From Gnetum montanum (Eukaryota > Streptophyta > Gnetopsida > Gnetales > Gnetaceae), in contig MNCI01026219.1 in the NCBI GenBank assembly GCA_015680685.1, positions 862,522 through 926,521 on the forward strand: a stretch of DNA of 64,000 nucleotides, written 5' to 3'. This document shows, piece by piece, positions 33,550 to 44,619 of the stretch (position 1 is its first letter; every line of letters begins with the position of its first letter). A model generated the notes under the pieces. The model did no database searches and was not told the origin of the DNA. It worked only from the letters and a program-made list of their open reading frames with translations. A program made the translations under genes and the position numbers.

Positions 33550-36372
33550 GAACAAGTAGAGGACATTGTAACAATTGTTTATAGGTGGCCATATCCTACT
33601 AATTTCCTAGTAGTCAAAGTTGATAATTGAAAGGGAGACTTCCTAATAACTAAGGAAATAGATTGTTTGAGCACTGTTTATGTGCAAATGGACATCATAG
33701 ATCTTTCCCTGAAGATGTCTAAGGAAAATACATTCAAAAAGATTAAGAAAAAGCTTTTCCATGCATCATGTACATTGATATAGGGTAACACTATGTGCAA
33801 AAACTCTAGTTTATTAAAAGCACATCAATCAAAGCATGTAAAAAGAACATTAATTCAAAAGTGCTTGTATGTAGTAGCCACAAAATAGGAGGGCATCTAG
33901 TAGTTGATAGTTGATTCTAAGACCAACACACTTTGCATAGAACCTACCAAGAGCCTAACTTGTGCCTCTGTTGAAGGCATAAATGAACTAGGGCAAGTTC
34001 ATTGCCAACTCTCTGATGATGAACATGATGATACTAATTAGGGAGAGCTGGAAAGGCCTAATAGTTTTATATAGAAGCCTTTAGATTTTAAAACTCTACC
34101 TATAGGCATGGAATATGCATTTCTAAAAAATGGAAAGTTGATAATAATCAATGCCAACCTTGCTCCTAAGTAGAAAAGGATGTTGTTAAATATGGTCAAT
34201 AAATGGCCAACAACCTTTGCTTTTTCATATCCTAAACTCATAGGGATTGATCTTAGAATATTCCAACATTACATCTATATCTATCAAACCATGAAACCAA
34301 AGAGGTATCCATAACGACAACTGATCTCAAATTGAAGCAAATTATCAAAGAGGAAATTGAAAAAGTCCTCAAGGCAGGGTTCATCTATCCAATTCCAAAT
34401 AGCAAGTGGGTTAGTCCACTTGTAATTGTGCCAAAGAAAGGTGGAAAGTGGTGGGTGTGTATTAATTTTAAGCTATTGAGCATGGCAATATTCAAAAATC
34501 ATTTTCCATTACCATTTGTGGACTTGATGTTTGACACTATTTCTAGGCATTGTTATTATAACTTTCTAGATGGTTATAGTGGCTATAACCAAATTTAGAT
34601 TATTCCTAAGGATCAAGCCAAAATAACATTTAGACATTTCTAGGGAAATTTTGCATATATTAAGATACCCTTTGGTTTATGCAATGCCCCTACAACTTTC
34701 CATTACTTAGTCCTAAGTAATTTTCAACAACAGATTGGTAGTGGGATGAAATTCTTCATGAATGACTTCTACACCTATGGCACTATGTCTAAGAAAGCCT
34801 TGGACCACCTTAAGCATGTTCTTAAAAGGTGTGTGGAGAATAATCTTTGGCTCAATTAGCAAGAGAGCCATCTCATGGTCCAGGAGTGCATTGTGTTGGG
34901 GCACAAAATTTCTCAAGCAAGGATTGAGGTGGACCCTAGAAAGATTTAGATAATCCAAGGAATAACCCACCAACCAAAAAATTTTAAAGATGTCTAGTCA
35001 TTCCTTGGACACACTAGCTACTACTGATAATTTATAGTTAATTTCTCTAAGATTGTGAAATTGTTAGTTGAGCTCACAAAGAAAGATGCTTCATTCATAT
35101 GGACTAATAAATGTGGAAAGGCATTACAATAGCTTAAGGAAAATTTTATAGAGAATCCAATTCTACAAGAACATTATTCCCATCCATTTTACATCATAAT
35201 GAATGCATCAAACTATGCCTTGGTAGATATGCTTATGAAGTTGAGTAATTAAAAACATCCATATTACATCCACTACACAAGCTAGAGAATTATGGGTGCA
35301 TAGCTCAATTACACCACAATGAAGAAAGAGCTTATGGTAGTGATGTATGATTTGGAGAAGTTCAAGAACTATGTGCTTAGGTATAAGGTATTTATACATA
35401 CTAGCCACAGTTCCATTCACTTCTTGATGAATAAACCAATGATGAGCCCCTATGTCATATGGTAGCTAGTGATCTTGCAGGAGTTCTATCTTAAAATGGT
35501 AGATCAAAAGGGGGCTGAGAATATGCTTATTGATCACTTATCTTGGTTATGATGGGATAAAAAAGAGAATGATAGCTCACTCTCCGATCAATATCCTAAT
35601 GAACTTCTCTTTTTCAAAGTAATAAATGAACAAGTACTTACTAAACCAAAATGGTATGATTACATCCTCACTTACCTTCTCACTCAAGAGATGCCATAAG
35701 AGTAAGACCACTAGAAAAAATAACAATTTCTTCATTAGGCCAAACACTTTATGGAGATTAATGAACACCTTTGTAAGGTATGCAATACTTGCTTGGTTCA
35801 TTGGTGTGTTCCTAATACTAACCAACTATGCATTTTCCAAGATTCTTACAAGGGTTCTTATGGGGATTACTATGAAAGAATATGTATGACCATTAAAATC
35901 CTAATGGAAAGGTACTACTGGCCAAAAATCTTTAGGAATGTCCACCAATTCATCCACTCTTGTAAACACTATCAATGAGATGATGGGATGATTGCTTAAA
36001 TGGATGAACATTAGTAATGGATTAAACCACTAGAACAATTTGAAATTTGGGACATAGAATACATGAGTCCTATCACATCCATGTGAAATGAATAAGTGTA
36101 CTTAATAGTCACTATTGACTATTTTATGAAATGGGTAGAAGTAGCAACCATCACTAACTGTACATATTTCACAGCTACATGGTTTGTATAACAAAATTTT
36201 GTAAATAGGTTTGAAGTGCCACATGAACTAACTTATGAAAATGGTACTCATTTTACAAGTGATACCTTTTATAAGCTCATGAAATTCTTGGGGGTTGAGC
36301 AAAAATTAACACCATACCACCTCCAATCTAATAGTCAAGTAAAGGTTACCAATAGGGAGATTACAAAAATAA
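33550..36372 (+). pseudogene. pol: Element J pol remnant: RT, RNase H, integrase
   Basis: Plus-strand gypsy pol of the same style as element A. The pre-RT linker has LPIGMEYAFL and IINANLAPK (34095-34175). RT fingers read SKWVSPLVIVPKKGGKWW (about 34402-34455), then HFPLPFVDLMFDTI and FLDGYSGYNQ (about 34564-34593). The catalytic box is FMNDF at about 34756, so the first catalytic Asp is Asn. Thumb and RNase H follow (NFSKIVKLLVELTKKDASF; MNASNYAL; KKELMVVMYDLEKFKNYVL at about 35321-35377). The integrase zinc region is at about 35750-35970 and its core is at about 36055-36330 (TIDYFMKWVEVA; HELTYENGTHFTSD). It ends abruptly near 36363-36372, at an 18-bp repeat shared with the next feature. 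It has many stops. Confidence 0.85.
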
Positions 36373-36595
36373 TATATTTTCCTAAGGTTTCTTTTTTGGA
36401 TTTGACCTAAGGAATTTATACCTAGGGTTAGAGGTTGTGCTAGCATGAAGTGGTGATTAAGACTCAAAAGGGTAGTTGTGATTAAGACCCAAAAGGTTTC
36501 TTTTTTTGGATTTGACCTAAGGAATTTATAAAATATTAATTATTCATTTTTTTCCATTTCTTCAATTTTTGGAATTTCAAAAATAATATATTTTC
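36364..36595. repeat. Nested short direct duplications at the junction of J and the CCR4-like fragment
   Basis: CAAAAATAATATATTTTC occurs exactly at 36364-36381 and 36578-36595. Within this span a block of about 37 bp (AAGGTTTCTTTTTTGGATTT + GACCTAAGGAATTTATA) occurs at 36384-36420 and 36493-36530. GTGATTAAGACYCAAAAGG is also duplicated (about 36452 and 36479). This suggests template switching or repair-associated copying at the join. Confidence 0.8.
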
Positions 36596-37123
36596 TAAAC
36601 TCCATTCAAATCCTTGCACCAATTTGAACTTGGCTTCTTTATAAAAGATTGCACAACCATCTATGTTGTAATTCCTACAATAGGCTAATCGATATGGCTC
36701 AAAAGAATAATTTTCATAAAAACCTTTTTGCTTATAAATACCAATGTATCCCATCTTTCCCAAGTTTGGTTGGAATTGATATAAAAATTCCCATGGCAAG
36801 GATTCTTGTAAGAATAAGACATCAACATCCAAATCTTTTAACTCTACTAAGATGCATAGATATAGATATACATGCCAATCCAAGGCCCATGATGGACACA
36901 GTGGATATTGTTTCTCACTCACTAGTGATCTTGCAAGGATGTTATATGTTGCAACTTTCATTCTCATTCTTGGATTTTTGTCTGGATCATTTATCTTCAT
37001 GAGTATGATATTCCTTATCGAAATAAGATTTTGAGTCTCCATGTTATTTTGCCCTATGTTTTGATTGCAAGATGGATTAATATATGCTTTTCTTAATGGT
37101 TGAAGATTGTTCTGTTTCTTCAA
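36536..37123 (-). pseudogene. CCR4-type deadenylase (EEP nuclease) gene fragment
   Basis: A 195-codon frame on the minus strand without stops. From about residue 52 it reads MRMKVATYNILARSLVSEK, CPSWALDWHV, LKDLDVDVLFLQES, LGKMGYIGIYKQK and IDGCAIFYKEAKFKLV. This is the N-terminal part of the endonuclease/exonuclease/phosphatase domain of plant CCR4/CNOT6 proteins, which shorten mRNA poly(A) tails. The catalytic Asn of the YNIL motif and the Glu of LQE are present. The NDGCAI-type segment reads IDGCAI. The domain is truncated: the C-terminal catalytic Asp and His motifs are absent and the upstream Leu-rich repeats are missing. The first 50 residues are low-similarity. It is surrounded by TE debris, so it is probably a transduplicated or retrocopied fragment rather than a working gene. 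Confidence 0.72.
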
Positions 37124-38013
37124 CTAATTCTCCAACTAATACATCAACTGATCTTTAACTAATACATCAACTGATTCATTAACTACATCAATTAAATAAC
37201 TACATTATCTATTTTTATAATTACATTATCTAATTTTATTTAGTGACATGATATAATTTTATTAATATGTGACTATATTATATAATTCTTAATGGTCTTT
37301 CTACCCTCCTTAAGAATACTAACTTTTGCAGTGTAATTAATGACATGCCATAGTGATCTTAAGACTATTTGTAAGGGTTATGCACTAAATCTTAAAGCCT
37401 AAAAGGTTTAATTTATGATATCATTGAATTAATTAAGTGCCTAAACAATAAATTTGACCTTTCCATTGAGTTTAGAAGGGTGAAAAATCTTGGAAATGAC
37501 TATTCATATGTTGAAAATGAACATCATATGCTTGAGTTATGTGAAAATTAGACTTTTAAGGATCTCGAGGCACTATATTGGGCAAGGAGTAAAAAAATAA
37601 TTTTTTGGGTTCCTTGGGACAAATACGACTCCACCATTGGGTTTGGAAGGTTGAAATCTATAGGAAATGACTCTTCGTTTGTTGGAAAATTCTTCCAAAA
37701 TCAAACGTTATGGTTTTTAGATTCTAAGACCTTTGGCACAAAAAACAAGACTTTCTGAGAGGTCACCCATCCTAGTTTTACTCCAAAATGAGCATGCTTA
37801 ATGATGAATTTTTTATCTCCTTGTTACCAAGGTGCCAAATTTGAATTTTTGGAAATATTTTTGTGTGTTCCTAATTTAAGTTGATAATTAATGATGATAA
37901 AATTTTTAAATTTTTTCATTAGTTGATAGGAATTCTGAAATTCCCATTGATTATTGGAAATTTCAAATTTTTCTTATATTGATGAAAATTTTTGGCTATG
38001 TAGGTGATAGCCA
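37124..38013. other. No gene; short tandem repeat at the left end
   Basis: At 37126-37190 a degenerate unit of about 18 bp (ACTAATACATCAACTGAT type) repeats about four times. On the minus strand it runs into the CCR4-like frame. The rest is AT-rich with no coding signal. Confidence 0.5.
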
Positions 38014-38310
38014 TTTTAGGATTTTTGCATCCCTCCTCTAAGATAATGCGGCCTATGTCAATGTCTATCCAGCCCTCCTTTAGGTCAATGTAAACCATCT
38101 CAAGGTCTATGCAACCCTCCTCTAGGCCAATGCAACCCATCTCGAGGTGCACATGGCCCTTGACAAGGCCTATGCAACCCATCACTTGACCAATGTACCC
38201 CATTTCAAGGCTTATGCAGCCCATATTTGGGGGTATGCAGTCCATTTCAGGGCTTGCATAGCCCATCATTAGGCCAATGTGGCCCATCTCAGGGCCTACG
38301 CGAGTTTTGA
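38014..38310 (-). repeat. 21-bp minisatellite
   Basis: About 13 degenerate units of 21 bp. On the minus strand they keep an open frame repeating a seven-residue unit of the type MGCIGLE. The plus-strand core is AGGCCTATGCARCCCATYTC. Divergence between units indicates an old array. Confidence 0.85.
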
Positions 38311-38341
38311 TGGAGAGGCAGTTTATGGCAGAGTCTAGAGA

Positions 38342-38516
38342 GGTAGTTTTTGATAGTGCTAAAGGTAATTATTGATGGTGTTGGAGGTAGTTTCTAGCAG
38401 TGCTAGAGGTGATTATCAATGATGTTGAAGGTAGTTATTTGCAGTGTTAGAGGTAGTTATCGACAGTGCTAGAGACGGTTATTGGTAGTGTTGGAGGTGG
38501 TTATTCATGGCACCAA
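38342..38516 (+). repeat. 22-bp minisatellite
   Basis: Nearly eight units of 22 bp, consensus GGTAGTTATTGATAGTGTTA + GA, starting about 30 bp after the 21-bp array. It has no coding meaning because the unit is not a multiple of three. Confidence 0.85.
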
Positions 38517-38799
38517 TGGGCAACAGTGGTATAGTTAAAAACAACTATGAAAAACGTAGTGAAGGTTTCTATAGCAAAAATGATAGGAAAGAAAATGGCA
38601 TGGGTTTCAAGCATGGTAGTTGCAATTGTAGTTGCAGGGTGATGAAAGGGTAGGTAGCAGGCATGGTAGGCCATGTGCATAGAGGAGTGGTAGTAGTAGT
38701 GGTCTAGCTAATGATAGAGCAACGAAGATAGACAACCAGAGGTGCTAGCACGTTGGCACGAGGCTATGGATTAGCACATTGGAGATTAGTGGTAAGCAT

Positions 38800-39010
38800 A
38801 GGTGGTGGTGGCCTAAATAAGGTAGCATGGCCTTTGTAGGGCCTATGTATCCTATAGTGCTAGCATGGCCTACAAGTCCTATGCAGCTTACATGGCCCAT
38901 AGTAGTAGCATGGCCTGTAGGTCCTACATGGCCTATTGGGCTTGTGTAGCTCATAGGATCTGTGCAACTCCTGTTGGGGCTATGTGGCCCTTGTAGGGTG
39001 ACCAAGGCCT
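38800..39010 (-). repeat. Irregular repeats related to the 21-bp array
   Basis: Recurring words such as GTAGCATGGCC, TACATGGCC and GGTCCTAC at irregular spacing of roughly 19-25 bp. The style is similar to the 38014 array (GGCC...ATG...CCCAT). A minus-strand open frame (38745-39005) is a by-product of the repeat. Confidence 0.6.
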
Positions 39011-40037
39011 ACAAAATTTTTTAAATAAAATTATTTTATTTCCATTTTTTAAAAAAATATTTAAAACTATGGAAGGCCTAGGTTTGAACTCACAAACTTC
39101 TAGAATTTTTTTAAATAATAATATTTTTATTTATATTTATATTTTTATTTTTATTAAACTATTTTGAGGTATGGGATTGAACCCATGGCCTCCCCCTCAA
39201 TAAGTATTTTGGAGGTGTTTTTAAAATTTTTATTATTATTTTATTCCTTCTCACCTCAGCAGTTGACATGGTGTTTTAGCTAATGATAGGGTAGGGGTTT
39301 AGTATGGTAAATGGTAATTCTAGGTTTATTTCTAACCCTAAAATTTTTACAATTTTTTAAATAATAATAATAATAATTTAATATTATTTTAATGCATGTA
39401 TAATGAGAAACTATAAACATGAATATCTCCCAAACTATAAGTTCAATTGAGACAAACATTTTACTATTAGAATTGTCTTGATGAGTACTACACATTGCAC
39501 ATAGTTGTAATGTTGAAAAATGAAGTTGATTTTTCAAGAATTAAAAGGACCAAACTAGCCTATTTTTTTGAACTGACATTTCTAGGTTGACATATGGTAA
39601 CTTGGAATCTTCTAAATTACTTGCATAGTGAACTTCAACAAAATAATATCAATTCAAGTCATGGTTACTAACTTTCATGAAAGAAATTTAATAATGATCT
39701 TAATCAATTAATAATTATAGTATTAAAATGAGTAAGAGTTACCTGGAAGAGTGTATCATTGTCTGACCAACATCTCTTACAATTGATGAATCTTGATGAG
39801 GTGTGATTAGATCTTTGTCAGTTAATGATATCTATGAAAAAAGTTTGTTGGTTACTAAGATCTAGATTTCTGATCCATTATTCGTGAAGTCAATGAAAAG
39901 GTATATTTTTAATTGCATCACAAAATATGGTAGATCTAGTGATGATCAATTTATTTCCATGTGTTATGGCTTTAAAGCTCATCATCAAATTCATGTTGTA
40001 GTTTACCCATGGTTCTGAATGGCCCTTGGGTCATGGT
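39011..40037. other. No recognisable gene
   Basis: AT-rich sequence with poly-T and TAA microsatellite-like runs near 39110-39380. No coding signal is seen. Confidence 0.45.
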
Positions 40038-40560
40038 TTTCTTTGATACCAATTATGACATCTCATTTGCGAATGTCATGGAAAACATCAAATATATGAT
40101 ATATTAGACATTATGCATACAATGAAAATATACCAAATGTGAAATATAAGTGATATTCAGCATTATGTATAAAGGAAATAATAAGAAAAATGTAGAAAGA
40201 AAAAGAAAAGGATGCTTTATTGATACGAAATAGCATATTTGGATCATGCCTTGAGAGTGTTCCTTGGGGTTTTCTTCCTTTGGAATCTATCCCTTTGAGG
40301 AAATCTAGCACTTCCACCATGGTTAAGCCTATAACCTAGCTAAAATAGATGGATAGTCCACTTCCTATCCTACTTCACCGAACTTTCCGTGACATGCCTA
40401 TACTAACTTTACCACTCCATGCTAGCACGACCTCTAACCCTAGGTATAAATGCCTTAGGTCAAACCACCAAAAGGAACCTTTAGAGATGCATCCATTATT
40501 ACAACATTCCCTTTCTAGTCTTAATCATAAGTATGCTTTTTAGTCTTTTTAAGATGACAA
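40038..40560 (-). mobile_element. Possible PBS and LTR of a minus-strand retrotransposon
   Basis: The minus strand reads TGGTATCAAAGAAAACC at about 40051-40035. This resembles an initiator-Met-tRNA PBS and follows a TG/CA-bounded sequence that starts at 40056 on the plus strand (TGACATCTCATTTGCGAATG). The other boundary and any coding part are not found, so this is tentative. Confidence 0.35.
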
Positions 40561-42299
40561 TAACACTTGTTATGAAGAGACACCATCTTCATTAGGCAAC
40601 AAGATCATTTGGGAATGGGGATGTGATAGAAAGGAACTTATATAATTTATGAAAAATTTCCTTATAGGATCATGTTGATATATAAACTTGAAAGATTGAA
40701 CAAAAAAATAGGTGGTCAACATGTACCAACTTAAACCTTTTCATGAGTCCATGCAAGCTAGTGGAAGAAACACTTCATCAGATGGATGACCTCAATCAAT
40801 TTTTCAGATCTCATTCTTTGAACTCAATCATGGAGGAGATGGCCATCCATGCTAATTAATAAACTAGCTCTTTAGCTTTTCTACTTTTTTATTTTTTCAA
40901 ATTTTTTTTGATAAAATCATTTGTATGTTTTATTTTTCTTGAATATTCTACAATTTCTTTTATATTTTCCCTTATTTTGGTGTGGATTTTTCTAGTCTTC
41001 TATTAAAAGTGCTCTATTGGCAGTATGACTCAATGATGTTGTAGTTGGTTACTAATGGTGGTTTGTATCTAATTTTTTTGATTGCTCATGTTTGATTTCT
41101 ATTTTTGAATTTTGATGATTGATGACTGAGATAGGTTTCTTCTTCATGGAACAAGTAGTGGATCCACATCATCCACCACCCATGAACTCTATGGGTTTCC
41201 TAGTTTTGGAAGTATGAAGTCCATTTTCATTAATAAAAATCTAATGAATTTCTGATCTTGGTAGTTTCTAAATTTGGGAAAGATTCAAAGATTTGAAAAG
41301 GTTATGAGTTCAATGGGATTCAATACTCTTTATGCCTCTCTACTTTCTTGAGTGCATGTGTGTTTTCATGGATTTCTTACTATTCCATGTCAACCAATAA
41401 TAGGAAGTTGAATAAGTCTTTGCATAATGTGGTTCCCATTCAAAAACAATTCATAAAAACAAACAATTCTAAGAAAAAAACATGATGGGAATTCAAACCA
41501 CACCCCTTAGAAAACATAAATAGGCTACAAGCACTCGTTATGGAACTAGAAACACATGTTACCCATGCCTGAATGTCCCCTCTAACTAAGGCCGTATTTC
41601 ACTTTTTTCTTCTCTTTTCTTCTCAAATAAGAAATAATGGTTATCTGTGAAAGCATTCTTGTATCTCAAGGGGATGGACCAATCCTAGAGTGATGATGCA
41701 AACTCACTAAAAGTGATTAGATTTGATCTAGAATAAGTTTGGATTTTTCTTAGGTCATTTAATTATAAATGCCACAAGGAACCTTATGTGCCCATGATTG
41801 GAACATCCATTCCACTCTCTATCGCATCCATCAATGCTTTTGATAACTCACCTCACTACTGGTTTTCATGTTTTGTTTAATGTCTTAGTTTAACATGTTA
41901 AAATTCTTAGGAAGATTCTTTGAGATTTCATCCTTAACTTTTCATAACCATTAATCAACTATGGGACCCACAAAATCCTTAGTTGAGGTTATGCAAGGAC
42001 AAAAAATGCATAAGCTGGCTCTAGGTGGGATCCACTTGCATAGCTCTTAATTGGACTAGTTAATTACCTTATCCTTAGACATTTTGACAATCAAATATTT
42101 TTCCTTCCCCATCAATTGCATTAAATTGTGTGCTCCTTAAGGTATTTCTCTAATCATTCTCCATCTTTTGTGAAATCCCAAACCCTCTTAATGTATTTCA
42201 TTATGTTCTTGCATTTTTGGGCATCCATTTGGCTCCAATTTTGTTCAAAAAATCCTTGCATTTTTTGAATTTTGACTTGGTTAATAGTGGTAAAAGTTA
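40561..42299. other. No recognisable gene
   Basis: AT-rich sequence with short frames only. By analogy with element B it could hold the eroded gag/spacer part of element F, but I find no capsid or knuckle motif. Confidence 0.4.
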
Positions 42300-42390
42300 G
42301 CTCGACTAGGCTCAGTCGGCATAGCTGATCATGTTCGCTAGGCCTCGTCGATGAGACCTAGTTGATGTATGGGAAAATTTCTATAAATAA
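42300..42390 (+). promoter_or_regulatory. U3-like promoter of element F, upstream of the second ORF2 copy
   Basis: A GC-richer block (42300-42368) has short inverted words around CTAGG and TCGATGAGACC. It is followed by the TATA box TATAAATA at 42382-42389. The sequence after the TATA box (TGCTCACC, then GGGGATTTTTTGCAATTTTT near 42434-42453) resembles the leader downstream of the element B internal TATA box. The ORF2-like ATG follows 440 bp later, against 469 bp in element B. Confidence 0.55.
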
Positions 42391-42828
42391 TGCTCACCAC
42401 TTAGGAAATTTTTTTCCATTTTCTTCAAATGTAAGGGGATTTTTTGCAATTTTTCAAAGATTAAAACCTTCTAGAGCTCATAACTTTCAAACTATTTATC
42501 CAATTCACTATGTTCTTTATTCCTATAGCTTCCAGAGGTACGCTTTACATCATGGGACCCACAAACCTTAGGTTTTTGATAGAAAAGTTTTCAAACTTTT
42601 TCTAACTCCCTCATGAGTTTAATGAATAAAATAATATTAAATCATCAACCTATGAGAGTTAAACCTTTCTAACAAACTCTGGTAACCTATTTAATCAGAT
42701 AATATTAAAATAATCAAATTGGACATGATCACAACTTAGCCATGTGTAACTACCCCAAGGGATATGGTATTTCAAATGTGTCAAAGTTACACATAAAGTG
42801 CTAATCCTTGGTCATGTTATGATTATAG

Positions 42829-43310
42829 ATGGCACCTAGACCAAAATGGTTGTAGGAGAAAGGACCATCTCAACCAAGGGATAAATGACCTAGAACTAAA
42901 AGAAAGTAGTAAGAATATGCCCAAGAACAAGTAGAAGAAACTCATGCAATGGGACCTCTTTGGGAGGAGCCCAAAGTGGAATCTAGTTAATATATTTTTA
43001 AGAAAGTGACTATAATTGAATAATCCTATCAAGATGAGGTGCCAAGACAAGTGCCAAGACTTGAGGCTACCTTAACTCAAGCCTATCTTGATCATATCAA
43101 GCCTCATGACATCCAATGTTTAGTTCTCCATGAATTAAAATTTGAAACATTCTTAGAACATGCTCCACCAAAAGTTAGGACATAGTTGTAAAACTCTCAC
43201 ATGTGGTGAATCATCACTTCCAGTTAGGAGTGGTTCATGGGAGAGACATATCATTTCTGGAATGGTAGGTGTTGGCACATTTCAAGCCATTTCATGGAGC
43301 AGGAGTTTCA
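42829..43310 (+). pseudogene. Second, divergent ORF2 copy (element F), N-terminal part
   Basis: A plus-strand frame starts at ATG 42829 with MAPRPKW, parallel to MAPKRSQ of element B ORF2. At about 43141-43285 it reads FETFLEHAP, then Arg, then 18 codons, then WFMGETYHFW. Element B has FESFVEFTP, Arg, the same number of codons, then WYLGETYLFW. The spacing is identical, which supports true homology. It carries about a dozen stops in 480 bp and loses similarity after about 43310. No later coiled-coil part is seen. It is strongly decayed and older than the element B copy. Confidence 0.7.
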
Positions 43311-43830
43311 GTCTATTTAAATAGAAGGAAAAGAGAATAAAAATAAAATAAAATATGTGTAAAAATTCGGATGAGTTATACGGTGATGAAACACATATTT
43401 TATTTTTAACCTTATACATTGGGCAAAGAGTGTAATATTAATATTTTGGCATATTACATGATGCCCATCGAGAAAGGTTATAATTCAACCAGTTATGGGC
43501 TTAGAAACGGTTCAGCAGTGGTGGTGGACATGTAGATATACATGGCTTTATTATACAAGCATATTGACGATGAGCATTAACCAAGAATGGGGTTGGTCCT
43601 GCTTTTACAAATTCAAATTAAAGTCAATAAACAGAGAAAATTGGATTCTGTAGTAAGAAGAAATAGTGTACTACACTGAATACTTTCAGAAATAGAGGTG
43701 CATCTTGTGATATAATTTGGCGTAGTCTAGGCATTGGAAAAATGTTTTTGGAAGCTAGAAAAAAATGGTACACTTACTCTCAAAAGAAACGTGGTGGTTC
43801 TTATCATACGGCAACTAAAACAAGTTATGC
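43311..43830. other. No recognisable gene
   Basis: Mixed AT-rich sequence after the ORF2 copy breaks off. No TE or host signal is identified. Confidence 0.4.
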
Positions 43831-44480
43831 TTGCTGATAAAAATTTTGCCAACAACTGCCAGGGATAACTTCATATTCCTCTTCGGAATTTTGTCAAATG
43901 CTTGCCACGCAGGGTTTCATTTTTCTATTTTCACAGTAAGCCTAATTTCTTGGCGAGAGCATGTAACAATAAGTAGTTTAGTAGTTTTTGGAGTAACAGG
44001 TTACAGCAAAATAAACGAAACAAGGCTAAAACACAGGCGGTTACCATGCCTGCACCTGTGCTTGTGGTTATGGATGATTATTGGCAAAAAGAAACAAAAA
44101 AAAACACAAGTGCTGAGCGCTTCCAAGGACACGGAAGGTGTCTATTTTCTTCACCAAAGACAGGTGGTAACCACGGACGCACTCGCACCGTTGGCGCTTA
44201 ACTCGCCAGACTTGAATGTAGCCCATGTGTAGAAGTAGGTCATCATCACTGAGGTTTTGTAGTTAAAAGCCATTTCACTACCGATATAAGAGAAATAGCA
44301 ACTGTTGCCGAGGTGTGCATGGGAGTGGTTCCAACTACCATTGTATTTTTGGGAGGTCCAGTGATTGAGACAAGCTCGGTGGAGTGGAGCATAGGCTGCA
44401 GAGATGGGCTACGTGCAGGAGAAGCCATTGGGCAACTAGTTTAACTGCAAACTGCGTCCTCCACGATATCTCAGTTAACG
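43831..44480. other. GC-richer island, possible host gene fragment
   Basis: Two longer open frames face each other: plus 43831-44232 (133 codons, start MLIKILPTTARDNF, end at AHV) and minus 44246-44428 (60 codons, start MASPARSPSLQPML). I recognise neither. The base composition is clearly richer in G+C than the neighbours, and no TE motif is present. It ends about 140 bp before LTR G1. It could be an exon/5' region of a low-copy gene or an anonymous fragment. Confidence 0.35.
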
Positions 44481-44619
44481 TTGGAAAATTATTTACTTTT
44501 GAAACGTATATTTTCTTTTATCGGCCATCCCTTAAATTAATTTTATATTCAATTATATTCTTTGTGAAAATGAAACGTTTCTAAAGCCTCAACTTAACAA
44601 GATGTACATTGGATATAAA

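Noticed and set aside
36536-37123. Functional CCR4 gene
   Set aside because: Only the first half of the EEP domain is present; the remaining catalytic motifs and the Leu-rich repeats are absent within the neighbouring sequence.
37919-38287. 122-codon minus frame as a gene
   Set aside because: It is a by-product of the 21-bp minisatellite; most of its residues are the seven-residue repeat.
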